Notes: generated by a model not told the origin, from the sequence alone. DNA of 64,000 nucleotides from Bidens hawaiensis (GCA_021521415.1 JAIQDT010006433.1:62001-126000); one strand, 5' to 3'; counted from the stretch's first letter, positions 9,850 through 22,021 are shown. Translations and numbers: made by a program.

Positions 9850-10336
9850 TGCACGGTTTCGGTGTCTGTAGCGATCGAATAAGTTATATATAGTCTAGAT
9901 TGTTTATTTATTGTAAAATGGCCATTCGCTATGGATTGTATAGCGGATGGGTCCATTCGTTAGTGATCTAGGCTAGTTCGTTAAGTTTATAAGCCCATTC
10001 GTTATGTAATATAACGAATGGAGGCTGGTTCGTTAAGTTATCATCATTTGTTATGGAATGTTGACGAATGGAGTCTAATTCGTTTATGAAGATATAACGA
10101 ATTAGACATAAATTAACGAATTGGAGCTTTGGCCTATAAATAGGCATATCCATGCTCATTTGTAGATGTACATATTTAGAGAGAGATCTAGATCTAAATT
10201 AAGCTCTCCATAAGTTATTTCCTTCCACGATAATGTATTCATCCATATTTTATCAATAAAGTAATAATTTAACGTTTAGATCATGTATATAATAGTTGTA
10301 TCGTATTAGCGGCTAGATCCGTAACGGGTTCCCACA
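9850..10336 (+). repeat. Right LTR of the non-autonomous element
   Basis: It matches the left LTR from TGCACGG to the CCCACA end. The first few bases (TGTTAG in the left copy) are replaced by the end of a TA repeat. The LTR hairpin is conserved at 9995-10021. Confidence 0.85.
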
Positions 10337-10516
10337 GTTCCTTATCGGTTATGTTGCGCAAACGATGCTCTATCTTGTTTATAAGTCGTATCATCACGAA
10401 CCGATTGATAAGATAGCATTGTCAAGTCAACTAGGAGGTTATCTCGGCGAGTTTGAACCTGCTTTTAAGATGAACAGTGATATTCAGTTGGGTCAACCTC
10501 AAATTCAAGTTTGATG
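10337..10516 (+). pseudogene. Plant multi-pass membrane protein pseudogene, 3' part
   Basis: The first frame after the LTR element reads FLIGYVAQTMLYLVYKSYHH, then EPIDKIALSSQLGGYLGEFE, and ends at a TGA near 10513. This continues the hydrophobic segment that stops at 8302 (VFLILNF) and has the C-terminal KSYHH and LGGYLGE signatures I associate with the AT1G31130-like family. It is free of stops over about 58 codons, so the gene was split fairly recently compared with its other damage. Confidence 0.6.
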
Positions 10517-10779
10517 GTATTTAAATGATGTTATATGCCTATGGCCATCAAGATGCAACAAAACATTGTAATTTTAAACTGAAAATGGATGTAGCAAAAC
10601 TATACCTTTCTCTTGTGTTGTAATGTTATATAACATAAGGTTTGTGAAAATCCTTTGATGATGTGTTAATATGTACCTGTAGCACAACATATATGAATAT
10701 ATTAGGACAAACACGAGTTGAAAATTTATTGTTTCCTACACTAAATAAACATAAGTAACAAACTTCTCTTTTATTAAAT
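10517..10779 (+). other. 3' flank of the split host gene
   Basis: AT-rich non-coding sequence without repeats. It is probably the old 3' untranslated region. I see no clear poly(A) signal or other motif. Confidence 0.4.
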
Positions 10780-11215
10780 TTCAAGTGTATCGCTAATATC
10801 TTCTCAAAGAAATAGGTGATAAGTCAACACCAAGCTTGGTGAGAAAATGGTCAAATGGAAGACGCGAACATTTTTTTGTAAATATGTCGGTAAATGGAAG
10901 TTGGTACAGATAAATTTAGTTTATAAGGGACCTACGGAACCAAACTAACGAATGAAATGATAATTAATGTCAACATGAGTAGCTCATGTGAGAGACAATA
11001 TTTTGACTGAGAGAAAGACAGAACCAAGATTGTCACAAATGAGTATAGGTTGATCCAGTGGCGAGAATGGATTTCACATAGGTGATATGGCATCCAAAAA
11101 ACTTTGGCATCAATGTTACCCATGGCATGATATTTTGATTCATAGCACCCCTCGAGACAGGGTTGGTTTATTAAACAGCACATGAGGCAGGATTATCATT
11201 AAGAAAAGAGTTAAT
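10780..11215 (-). pseudogene. Copia RNase H remnant
   Basis: Read leftwards, pieces in several frames resemble the end of a Copia RNase H: HVDINYHFIR (about 10960), TKFICT, then SPSLVLTYHLFL and EDISDT (about 10840-10790). This matches the usual HVEIDYHFVRE ... TKSLPR ... LRG-I order. Stops and frameshifts are frequent. Upstream parts (11000-11210) are too decayed to assign. Confidence 0.5.
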
Positions 11216-11620
11216 GGTCAACACCGTTTTGCAGCTTGAGTACCCATGGTGGACTTTTTGCAACGTGAACCCTGGTACCCTGCATCTGTTTGCAATCAAA
11301 CCCAACTGTTAGACCCCGTTAGTTTTAGCCATTTAAATAAGATGCAAATCCGTCATTTCACCATCGTAACCCAACCCGGCAAGACAACCCCCCTTGTTCA
11401 CAGCTTGCAAGCCTAAATAATTGTCAGGTTTCAAGACCGTCTTCACCATCCATCACCTTCACCTCAAACTGGCCTGTCTGGACACATAGGTTTTCACATC
11501 TACTTGTCCAATGCTTCGATTATCCATTACCGTTTAGTTAACCGAATGTTCAATTTGAGATTCTTAATCAAAATCCGAGTATTAGTCGTAACTAATGCGA
11601 TTATGTTAATGATTTTATAG
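11216..11620. other. Non-coding, unassigned
   Basis: Mixed composition, no long frame and no repeat structure. Only a splice-acceptor-like TGATTTTATAG at its right end is notable. Confidence 0.4.
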
Positions 11621-11740
11621 TTGCGGTGTGGGTCTCTAGAGCCACCTCAGGGTGGATTTGGTGGTGTTGGTGAAGACAACCCGAACAAGATATTAACCAT
11701 CAGGTTTGCTGCAGGAGGCCATGCTAATCAGTTAGATTAG
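11621..11740 (+). pseudogene. Possible terminal exon of an unknown gene
   Basis: A 40-codon open frame follows a good 3' splice site (TTTTATAG) and ends in TAG at 11738. It reads LRCGSLEPPQGGFGGVGEDN, continuing PNKILTIRFAAGGHANQLD. Composition looks like real protein rather than noise, but I recognise no family. It may be a captured or stranded gene fragment. Confidence 0.3.
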
Positions 11741-11863
11741 CTTTTAAGTAGTTTGAATTAGGTGTCTTGTATTTTATTAGCTACTAATAATTAGGTGTTT
11801 TGGTATCAACTAAAAAGTCGGTGTTATGTATTATATGAACTAGTAATTAGGTGTTATGTGTTA

Positions 11864-12275
11864 GCGTATGTTTGGCATTAAGCTTTTAGAAGCTTTTAAG
11901 AGCTACAAGCTTCAAGCTTTTAAGAAAAAAGCTCCTACTCAATTAAAAGCCTTGTTTGGTTCAAGGATCTTGAATCTTTTAGGTCAGAAGAAAAGGCTTA
12001 AAGCTTAAAGCTTCTACTAGTAGCGTTTAGAAAGAGTTACAAGCTTTTAGTATATTAATTTACTGAAATAACCTTCCAAAATAAATACATTTACTATTTT
12101 TGTTTATAGTTATGCCCATTTTAGTAATTTTATACATTTTATTAAAAGCTCCAGCTACTCTGCCAAACATCTAAATATATCTAAAAAGCTACAACTACCA
12201 GCTTCCAGCTACAGCTTCCAGCCATCAGCTTCTAGCCACCAGCTACAGCTACCAGCTAGTTTTGCCAAACATACC
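11864..12275. mobile_element. hAT-like MITE (412 bp)
   Basis: Terminal inverted repeats are GCGTATGTTTGGCA on the left and TGCCAAACATACCC on the right. Flanks TATGTGTTA and TAAGTGCTA resemble a diverged 8-bp target duplication. Subterminal regions are packed with AAGCTT/AGCTT on the left and CAGCTAC/CAGCTTC on the right, as expected for transposase-binding repeats of hAT elements. No coding capacity. Confidence 0.7.
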
Positions 12276-12283
12276 CTAAGTGC

Positions 12284-12937
12284 TAATCAACTTTTGTGTA
12301 TATATTTTAATTATATTAACGATAAACTACTTTATAAATGCAGTGGTGTTATGATCATTATATAAATGCAACGATTTAAATGACAATGTGGTATGTATTT
12401 GTGTTATGTATATATGTATATATATATGTGATGTGTGCATGTGTCTCTATGTGTGTGTGTTATGTATGTATGTATGTGTTTGTGTGTTTGTATATTTGTC
12501 TGTATGTGGTAGCATGCATTACTATGTATTACTAAGAATTGATTTGCTTTAGTATGTATTGGTTAGCAAGAACTAGTTTGAATTAGTATGTAGTGGTTAG
12601 TTTGAATGGTTAATTTAGTATATGTAAAGCAAATCAGTTGTTAATCTTGGTTATATAGTTTGACTTTAGCAAATTAATTGTTTGGATCTTAGTTACATGG
12701 TTAATTCAGTCACAACGGTTTAACTTTCAGTGTTCTATTTGTAGAAAGTCAACATCTTATGTTAGTTAATCACTTAGAAGGTCAAATAGAAAGTCAACAC
12801 CTTAGGTCAGTTAATCACTTAGGAAGTCAACAGCTTAGGTGATTTAGTCACTCAATAAGTAGTTAGTCATTTTGTTAGTCACATATCCTAAATATTTATC
12901 GGAAAAGTGTATTATGTCACTTTTTTAATTAACTTTG

Positions 12938-12973
<36 letters not shown>
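12284..12973. repeat. Non-coding with microsatellites
   Basis: TG/TA-rich simple sequence covers about 12400-12510. A degenerate direct repeat containing AAGTCAACA and TTAGTTAATCACTTAG occurs two to three times at 12738-12850. A TA run of about 34 bp ends at 12973 and borders the next element. No gene seen. Confidence 0.7.
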
Positions 12974-12976
<3 letters not shown>

Positions 12977-13825
12977 ATTAGGTTTATTTCAAAAGTTTTT
13001 TTAAATAATCAGGGTATATTAGTAAAATAAAAAAATGTTTTATTTTATAACCAATAATCATCAATTGTTTAATTAATGGTAAGTTAATTATTGTGTAGTC
13101 ATAACTAATCTAGTGTAGGACATATCTAATGTAGCGTAAATATGTTTGTATTTTATTTATTTTAAATATTTTTTAGTCTATCTATTATTGAAAAGTTACA
13201 AAACATGTTCTTTCTTAATTATTTTTCAATCAATCTTGTGTTTGTAGACAAATACGAGTTATGTGTAGGTGAATATTACTTACGTGTAGTTGAATATAAG
13301 TTATGCGTAGATGAATATCAGTTACGTGTTGGCGAAAGTTAAAGGAACTAATAATATGTGTAGTTGTATATGAGTTACGTGTAGATGAAAATAAAAATAC
13401 CTAACAATTGTATAAGTGAATCTCAGTTATGTGTAGATGATTATGTTACATGTGTAGGTGAATTAATTACTATTCACCTACATACGTAATTTTTTTCTTA
13501 TTTAGGTAAAAGATAATTCAAATGATTTTTTGGGAAACGTTAATATAGAATTTGATCAGAAACATATATTTTTTTTCTAAAGACTTAACTTTATGAAAGA
13601 AATAATGTGAAAAGTAATTTAGGAGTAAATTGAGGAGTTAATATCTTGAAACAACAAATAGGAGACCAAATTACCCTTTCCTCATAAAAATCAAATGCAT
13701 TGTCTATCTTTTTTATTACAAAATTGCCATTGTCATTATTTACCATTGATTAGACTTAATCAATGGTTGAGATCGACTTCTCGCACTTCTTGCTATAAAA
13801 TCACTTCTCGCAAGAACCATCCCCT
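12974..13825. mobile_element. TA-microsatellite-bounded MITE-like element with 27-bp-type repeats
   Basis: Ends resemble each other inverted: TATATAGGATTAGGTTTAT on the left, and on the right the complement of TATATAGGGGATGGTTCTT. TA repeats flank both sides. The interior holds about eight degenerate copies of a word like GTTACGTGTAGATGAATAT at 13250-13470. I see no coding potential. Boundaries are approximate. Confidence 0.5.
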
Positions 13826-13847
13826 ATATATATGTGTATATATATAT

Positions 13848-15680
13848 ATAGATAAAGGATCCAATACAATAATCCCTAATCGTACATTACGTACGCGACT
13901 CGCATCCCCGTAGATTTCAAATAACACGCGGTGGCAATATTGTAATATTCATCAAATCGTTGCTCCCATCGATTTTGTCCACCTTCAACATGTTCGTTCA
14001 GCAATCCGTCACCATCCAACGATCCTGTCCACCGTCCACCATCCAATGATTCCGTCCATCGTACACCATCTTCCTCCGTCATGACCTGTTGATAAAATTG
14101 ACCAATTGAAATTGAAATTATTGAACTAATTGAGCAATTAAACTTTGAAATTGGTCCAATTAATCATCAATTTGAAGTTTCAATTGATCAAATTTGAGTT
14201 TTGAGTGATGAGTTTTAACTGAACGTTTAAAGTTTTAAGCGCCATTTGCTGAAACCCAGTTGCAGACGTTCCATATGTTGTTCATATGATCGAATCAATG
14301 ATCAAATTAACGGTCGATTGACGATTGTTTGATGATTATGAGATTATATGAAGTGATTTCAGTGTTCAATTTCATGTTAAAGGTGTTTAATTTATTTTTT
14401 TGTTAGTTTTAGAAGTTCTGAACACCCAGAACTTCTTAGAACTTCTAAACTTTATCAGAACTTCTAAACTTTTTTTAACACCCAGAACTTCTTAGAACTT
14501 CTAAACTTTATCAGAACTTTCTAAACTTTTTTTAACAACCTGAACTTCTTAGAACGTATTAAAACATTAAAAGATGTTCATTGTTTTTTGAACACCCAGA
14601 ACTTCATTGAACATATTAGAACGTTTAAAGCTCTACAGTTTTGTTTCAGAACGTTTAAACATAATATTTTCAGAACTTCTAAACTTTATCAGAACTTCTA
14701 AACTTTTTTTTAACACCCAGAACTTCTTAGAACTTCTAAACTTTATCAGAACTTCTAAACTTTTTTTAACAACCTGAACTTCTTAGAACGTATTAAAACA
14801 TTTAAAGATGTTCATTGTTTTTTGAACACCCAAAACTTCATTGAACATATTAGAACGTTTAAAGCTCTACAGTTTTGTTTCAGAACGTTTAAACATAATA
14901 TTTTCATAACTTCTAAACTTTATCAGAACTTCTAAACTTTTTTTAACACCCAGAACTTCTAAACTTTATCAGAACTTTCTAAACTTTTTTTAACAACCTG
15001 AACTTCTTATAACGTATTATAACGCTTAAAGATGTTTATTGTTTTTTGAACACCCAAAACTTCATTGAACGTATTAGAACGTTTAAAGCTCTTCTGTTTT
15101 GTTTCAAAACGTTTAAACATAATATTTTGAACCCTAATAAGAGCTCGATTGAGTGCGTTATTTCTGCAATTTCATAATCGACTGATGATTCTAAAGCCTC
15201 TAACACATCAATTCGATTGATTAAATCATCAATTTTGGTGTTTATTTTGGTCAGAACGTTTAAACTTTTAGTAGAACGTTTAAACATGAACCCTAATCAT
15301 AGCTCAATTAAGTGTGTTAATTTGTATTTTCATAATCGATTGATGATTCTAAAGCCACTTACACATCAATTCGATTGATTAAATCATCAATTTTTGAACA
15401 ATTTGAAGATTTTTAATGTTCAGGGACGTTCTATTTCAATTTTGGTTTTTGACTTTAGAGATTTCATACTTTAAGTTGTGATTAGAGTTTAGAAATTGGA
15501 TTAGATTGAGCGACAAGTTCCGAATTTGGATCAGAGTTGATTTGTAATCGATGAATTTTGATCGCAAACTACTGTTGGGTTATTTACGAAATTGTCACCG
15601 CGCGTTTTTTAATCAAACGCTCTGGAATATCGCGTACCTAATGTATGATAAGTCATTATTGTACGTTAATTCACCCCTAT
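13848..15680. mobile_element. Long-TIR element, copy 1 (Mutator-like or fold-back)
   Basis: The two ends match as inverted repeats over about 100 bp with mismatches. Shared words include ACAATAAT, CGTACATTA, GTACGCGA and CACGCGGTG (right end as complement). The interior is non-coding and carries large tandem repeats (14410-15125). TA microsatellites flank both ends. Similar ends occur twice more downstream. No transposase frame is present, so it is non-autonomous. Confidence 0.6.
14410..15125. repeat. Tandem repeat, period about 230 bp
   Basis: A block starting near the word AACCTGAACTTCTTAGAACG recurs with spacings of 234 and 224 bp (about 14537, 14771, 14995). Inside are shorter words AGAACTTCTAAACTTTATC and AACACCCAGAACTTC in two or more copies per block. 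A looser version of the same AACTTCT/TTTAAAC language is found in copy 3 (17440-17700). Confidence 0.85.
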
Positions 15681-15714
15681 ATATATGTATATATATGTAT
15701 ATATATATATGGAG

Positions 15715-17065
15715 AGAGAGAGAGGTGGCTTACTGTACAATAATGGGTTATCGTACATTGTATACACAACATTTGTGAGCGCTGATTTCAATTACTCATG
15801 GTGGCATAAATGTAAATAACCTAAATCCAATTTCGTGATTCTAATTCATCGATTACATTTGATTAATTCATCAAGTGTAATACAAATCGGAAGAACAGAC
15901 GCCCAAGCATGACTAACCATTTATTCCAAAATTACTCTACTAAGAAACGAAGTTGGTGCCAAAATCAATTTGGAACAGGTCGGTAGTTTTGTATTGAAAT
16001 AGAGCCTAATTCAATCTTGTATATATGTTACAATTGAGTGTAACCAATTAATTCTCCACTTCATCAACTGAATTAAGTTTTTCTTTTATTATATTGATAT
16101 ATACATAAGTTATCTATGTTATCTTATAACATGCGCGTTATTAATAAACTGAAAATTTGAACGTAATACAAAATTAGGTTGGGTAAGTGTCTGTAAACTA
16201 AAAAAGCAATCGAGACCAGATACAAAATTTCTCATTAGTCAGAACCAATGAAAAATTTTAACTTACAAGAACCTGTGCATGTATTTACACTTTTTTAATA
16301 AGATTAATACCAAAATCATTGTTTACAAAATTATATCAAGCTTCCAATTAGCGCTAGCAGGAAATATTGAATATAATTTTATTAATTAAAACAACGCTCA
16401 AGATGCGAGCTTATAAAATACGTTTTGCATCATTTAAATATGATCTACTTAACCAATTAAATATTAACCATCCAAATAAGATAATAAGAAGGCTACATTC
16501 ATCTGAAACTATTTTAGGTGTCACAAAATTGATGAACCTGATTCAATTTGTGTATATTTCAAAATACGTGACGAATAGAGCATAATTTGAACATGCTCAA
16601 GCTATGTTTGAATTCGATTATTAATAGGGAATTCAATTTAAGCTCAAGCTATTGAACACACTCAAAATAGGTTTCTCATTCCATTTACGCTCTCAAATAG
16701 GTTTCTTTCCATTTACACTCAAATCCCAATCCACATTCTATCAAAATCGAATTCTAGTTGCACTTCATCAAAACTTGTATAAATTGATATAAAAACTTGT
16801 ATGAAATGATATGTTGATATGAATTCCTGTTTTTCTTACCTATGTGTTTTTTTCTTAAAACTAGGTTTGAATTGATATCAATTTTAAATTCAATTCATAT
16901 TTAAGCATTGAAGACGGATTGAAAGCATGGCACCGGTTAATAAAGACGAAGGCGGATTGAAAGTATTTACAATTTTGTCACTGCGTGTTTTTTAATATCA
17001 ACAAACATCTTAGTCGCGTACTATTGTACGATTGGAGATTATTGTATTCTATATTATGTATGTAT
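15715..17065. mobile_element. Long-TIR element, copy 2
   Basis: The left end has TGTACAATAATGGGTTATCG and TACATTG near 15735; the right end, read as complement, has ACAATAATCTCCAATCG, TACGCGA and CACGCAGTGACAA (about 16965-17045). The interior is AT-rich and non-coding. A GA repeat and TA repeats border the left end, ATGT/TA repeats the right. Confidence 0.5.
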
Positions 17066-17074
17066 GTATGTATA

Positions 17075-18221
17075 TACATATATAAAGGATCCAATACAGT
17101 AATTGGTTATCGTACAATAGAAACGCGAGTTAATACACTGTTGATCTCAAAAACCATGTAGTGGTAAAATTGAAATTTCTTTCGATTCAGTTTTCGAACA
17201 AATTAACCGCTTCATTAATGTTTGTGGCAAATCGTAAATAAATTCACTTTTTTGAATAATTAACCAACATCAGACATCGACTCATGCCGACCAAGTTCAG
17301 AAATAAATTCAATTGATATGTTCATATGACGAAACCGATGATCGATTGATGATTTTTTGATGATTTCGAGATTATATTTAGTGATTTCAGTGTCCAATTT
17401 CAAGTTATAGAAAGATTAATTTCAGATTTTATCTAATCTTTTGAATGTTTAAAATTTTTTTTTCTAAAATTCTTATAATTTTGTTCTGAACTTCTTAGAC
17501 ATATGTTTTGAACTTTTTAACATTTTCTTTAGAACTTTTTTTTGTTATGAACGTCTTAGACTTTTGTTCTGAACTTCTTAGCTTTTTCTTCTAAACTTTT
17601 TTGTTCTGAACTTCTATGACTTTTTGTCCTGAACGTTTAATGTTTTGTTTCTGAATGTTTCAGTTTTGTTTTTAACGTTTAAAAAAAATATTTTGAACCC
17701 TAATCAGAGCTCAGTTGAGTGCATTATTCTGCAATTTCATAATCGACTGATGATTCTAAAGTCTCTTACACGTTAATTCGAATGATTAAATCATCAATTT
17801 TTGATCAATTTGAAGATCAAACACTTAACTTCTTTTGTTGGTATCTACTTCAATAACTAACTAAAACAAGTAAGATTAATTGCTCAAATTAGTATGGTTA
17901 GTTGGAAAATTGAATAACAAACTGCAATTGTTTGTTTAATTGTAAAAAAATTGAATGATTTTGTTTTGAGGTCATATTTACAGGTAACGAACATTTATAG
18001 GTTAGATAACTCAGTTTAGTTTGATATCGACCTGTAAATTAGTTTGACATGGGTCGACAATTGAGATATATTGATAAAGATGGATGCTCGATGAATCAGT
18101 TGATGAATTAGATCGTAGAATTAGATTTAGGTTATTACGATTATGCCACCGCGTGAAATTTAAGTTAACGTTCTATAAGCTCACGTACCTAATGTACGAT
18201 AACTTATTATTGTACAATAAT
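17075..18221. mobile_element. Long-TIR element, copy 3
   Basis: The left end GGATCCAATACAGTAATTGG and TTATCGTACAATAG (17090-17125) repeats that of copy 1. The right end (about 18130-18221) read as complement gives TGTACAATAATAAGTTATCG, TACATTAGGTACG and CACGCGGTGGCA. The interior has AACTTCTTAG/TTTAAA words like copy 1. A leftward LTR starts right at its end. Confidence 0.55.
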
Positions 18222-18716
18222 TGAAAATACGTTACAACACGTTATACGAAACAAGATCTAGTCGCTAACACGATACATCAATACGTTAACAATACTTTAT
18301 TGAATGCGTTAATGTATGAATACATTTTTTACATTAAGGAGTTCTAGAGAGAATCCGGCACAATAACATTACATCAGGAATAAATATGCCAGAACTCTTA
18401 CCTTAGAAGAATAGGAACTACCTATTTATAGGCCCAGTCCCCATTCATTAGCATCACTAACGAATAGGGTGTTCCTATAACGAATGGCTTTCCATTTTCC
18501 AAACATCCTTAGAGAATTGCAATTCATTAAATGAGCCTTCATTCGCCAGCACCTTTAATGAATGGGCTATCTAACTTAATTAATGAGCTTAGTCTATAAT
18601 GAATGGACCACATTTGCTAAATATGCTTAGCGAATGAGCCATATTACGTTAAACATAAAGACTAAACTATCCCTAAATTATTTGATCAGCTGCTGGCAAC
18701 AAATCATGCACTAACA
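18222..18716 (-). repeat. Leftward LTR related to the 8303 element
   Basis: Read leftwards it starts TGTTAGTGCATG, has TATAAATAGG near 18423, the CTAGTCGC/CTAGCCGC block near its end, and about 495 bp, the same start, order and length as the LTR at 8303-8796. It also has many ACGAATGG/CATTCG words. The bases just right of it (18717-18736, complement AACTGGGGAGCT) look like a polypurine tract, so it is a 3' LTR whose internal part was displaced by element A. Confidence 0.65.
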
Positions 18717-18736
18717 AGCTCCCCAGTTTACATAGT

Positions 18737-20404
18737 TGATATGCTAAAAGCAGTCAAATAATTATTAACTAAAAATAAGCTAATCTAGATACTAAGTAAT
18801 AATTCTAAACTCTTAAACTTAACTTAAACTACTAACCGGCAAGTGTACCGGTCGACTCTAGTACAGCTAAGTAAGTCCGAATATCGAACCCACGAGACTC
18901 TATAAATTACGTATACTAGCTAAATTAGGCTCAACTATAAGACTTGACTATTTAATAATAATGTTTGAAGGGGGTTTTTAAACTAATTATTAATTAACTA
19001 AACTTAACCCTAATTGATTAAAATATAATAAAACATAATCATTACTTAAAACCTAATTAATTAAATATTGTAAACTTAACTCTAATTAAATAAAATATAA
19101 TAAACTATTAAAACACTTAGATTAACTCAGATGATGAAAATAACTACCTAGGATGGAATCCCCAATGTTACGGCAATCAACTAAATGGGAAACTTAAGTT
19201 ATGGAACTGGGATCGTAAAATAGACCCTTGATAGAAAACCCGAACAGGAACCTTGACCATCAAGAAGACACCTATGGATTTCTAACAAGTTTTAAGACTC
19301 ACCAGTTTTATGAATTAAACATCCTTACGGTTATTTAATAATTTATGTCTAAGTATCTTTATGACGAAATCCTACCTTACAGTGTGGAAATCAAAGATAG
19401 TTAAGAAGACTCAATTGACTTAATAGACTAAGTTGATGATCAAACCTTGACAGACTCCTTACGAAGAACTAAATCTAGTAATCCTGAGCAACAAAGATCT
19501 AACAATAACCTATCACCTTACAGCTTTCTAGGCTAGTAGCTCACTTTATCTATTTAATTAGTTTTATTATTTTTATGATATTAATGTATATCAATCATAA
19601 ACTAGTAAAGAACACATAGTAAATGACCTAACAAAACCCTATCCTATGAAACAATCACCAAGGGTAATGTGAAACAATAAATCCAAGTAATAAAACCAAG
19701 CAATCATACGCATCAATTAACTCAAACTCAACACTTTACTTAAAACATAAAATCCATAACGAAAAGAAATCACAATCAAAATAAAACCGAACAAAGGTTC
19801 ATCACGACCTAGGTAGTTTATGGAGTTTTAGCATAGAATCATATAGTCTAAATTAAACAAAACAAATAAAACTGAAAACATGGTGAAAATATAAAGAATG
19901 GGAAATCAAAGATAATAAAACCCGTATTCTTCAATCGCGAACGTGTAACTCTTCACCGGCCGTTCTCGTGCCTTCAAAATCACCACGAAACTCGAAAGTA
20001 TGCTCTCAAGAACTCCAAATTCGTCTGTTGGCAGCAGGGTATTTTCAGGTTTAAGTTAAAAATGTTTTTATACTGAAAACCAGGCCCAATATTTAATAAA
20101 AACGAAATAAAAAAAATCCAACAGCACTCTCTAGGCGCTGCGCGGCGCGACGTGTGGTAATGGGGTGGCCGGTCAGACCGGCCTGGTCTGATCGGTTCTC
20201 TATCCGGTTCCTTCATGATGCGTTCCGGATCTCCGTTTGGCTCTTTTTAACTCGTTTTTCGCCCTTTTCGATCACGATCAACTTCCATTACCTACGAAAC
20301 ATAAAAGTGTTAGTAGTATACAAATCTCGACTAAAAACGGACAGAGACTATTAAAATATTAAATAAAATATACAAGGGAAACATAAATATTTAGCATTAT
20401 ATCA
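18737..20404 (-). repeat. 3' LTR of element A (1.67 kb)
   Basis: It aligns over its length with 25514-28036 (minus the Helitron) and, reversed, with 62104-63836. In element orientation the GC-rich CCGGCC block lies 250 bp from the start. The next internal bases read, in element orientation, AAGTGTGGTGATATT, the polypurine tract. Confidence 0.85.
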
Positions 20405-21829
20405 AATATCACCACACTTATTCTTTTTTCGTCCCTGAAAAAGTTTGATGTAGTTGGATTAGAATCGGGAAATACAGTCTAAAAAACATATAGGTTAATT
20501 TTTTAAGCTCAGAAAAATGAAAAACCGCGATCACCGATATTGTTGTCCACTTAAACCCATGCCTCAATCTTTACCGGGACAAATAAGATCCGACAATAAT
20601 ATTACTCAGTGGTTTACACAATTAAGACCCGCTTATTTTTAGCTTTTACCGAACAAGACCATCCCAACTTGACTTAAACCTCAAAATAGCATATTTAAAA
20701 CTTTTGTTGCTCTCTTTTTTTTTTATATATATGAATAGTTAATACGATCAAGGGTATTGTTTATCCACCTAAGCTTAAGCATCAAAGTCTACCAATCAAC
20801 CATTAGATACGATTAAGGTACAATTAATTAATAGCTAGTGTTCCCACAACATGACTTACCCCCGTTATCAAGCAATACCCCGAATCATCACCATAGGTGA
20901 GCATGCAAAATTTCATCTGTAGGGCTTACATGTAGCGTGATCCTTGTGGTCCGTTTCTTAATGGTAATGAGACGCAAGCAAGGGGACCCCACATGGCCAA
21001 CAACGTGGATGATCAAGTCAGTAGTGTATTTGTACTTTTATACGTAGTGATCATTGTTTATTGACTTATAAGGGTTTGCTCTTTTTAGCTTTATTTAAAT
21101 ATCCACAACCCCACTTAGGAATTGTGAATACCCAGATGAATAGATTGCATACAGACCCATGGTCTCCATACCCGAAGCATCCCATCAATACAAGATTTAA
21201 GGTTATTAAACCATACGCCAATGAAGTGTAAAACACTAAAACTAGCAGTTTAAGATTTATATCACAAGCTACACGACATACTCTAACGTTAAACCTACCC
21301 AAGCATAATATGATAATGTATTCAAAATTCTTAAAATTCATAATACTTATAACATTTTCACATTTTCATACCAATAATTGAGGCTTGAGTATGGCCCGAC
21401 CTTTCATTACTTATCTTCCACAAACAAAACGCTTTACCCACAAAAGATTTCCGATTTACCCATTTTATCAAATTGCCCTTTCATTCTAAAGTATGAGCCT
21501 ACGGACATATCCAAGTTAAGTACGTTTTCTTTTATGTATCTCATATTATTAGTAGTTTGAAAAACCAATTTCCGATAAATATCATCATCTGCCACTTTAA
21601 CTCAAAAATCTAAATTCAAGTGACATTTTTAAAACATTTTTCATTTTTTTAAATTAAACTACGAATCAAATATCCTATCCCCACACCCTTTTTTGCATTG
21701 TCCTCAACGCAAGGATAAGGACGACTTAAAAAAAATAAAATTAAGTCGGAATACAAAAAACTAAAAACTTAAAAAAAAACAAAAACAAGAACCAAATAAA
21801 AAATTAATAAGCTAGATAATGGAAAAGAC

Positions 21830-22021
21830 TTAGCTGGTAATATGCGCATGACACATGATGCTAGAGTCTTCTTCCACGAATGCCCTCCAACTACGAACGT
21901 GCTCAACAAAACAGTAACTCCTTCTCTCACACACGAACATAAGCGGTAAAACAAAACAAACATATCTAAAAATGTATCTTATCAAACTGATAGATATTAT
22001 GCAATTAAAGTACTTCGACAA
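21830..22021 (-). pseudogene. Possible third-ORF 3' end in element A
   Basis: A 63-codon frame includes CERRSYCFVEHVRSWRAF and ends with a stop just inside the block CGCATATTACCAGCTAAGTC. Element B has a frame ending at 60348 with SERDNELLNHVEWSVRRA just upstream of the same block. The shared position and loose match (ER, VEHV/NHVEW, RA) suggest a real downstream ORF of this Athila family. No function known. Confidence 0.35.

Larger units (their letters stand above)
8303..10336 (+). mobile_element. Small non-autonomous LTR retrotransposon splitting a host gene
   Basis: Two nearly identical LTRs of about 490 bp enclose 1.05 kb with no protein-coding capacity. A tRNA-Met primer site follows the left LTR. 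The internal part has several degenerate TTTTCCGGC words (9340-9390) and then a dense array of AACGAATT/AATTCGTT words (9420-9830) ending in a TA microsatellite next to the right LTR. No clean target duplication is visible (TTTTC on the left, GTTCC on the right). The flanking host-gene frame resumes directly after it. Size and lack of genes fit a TRIM/LARD-type element moved by another Copia element. Confidence 0.85.
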
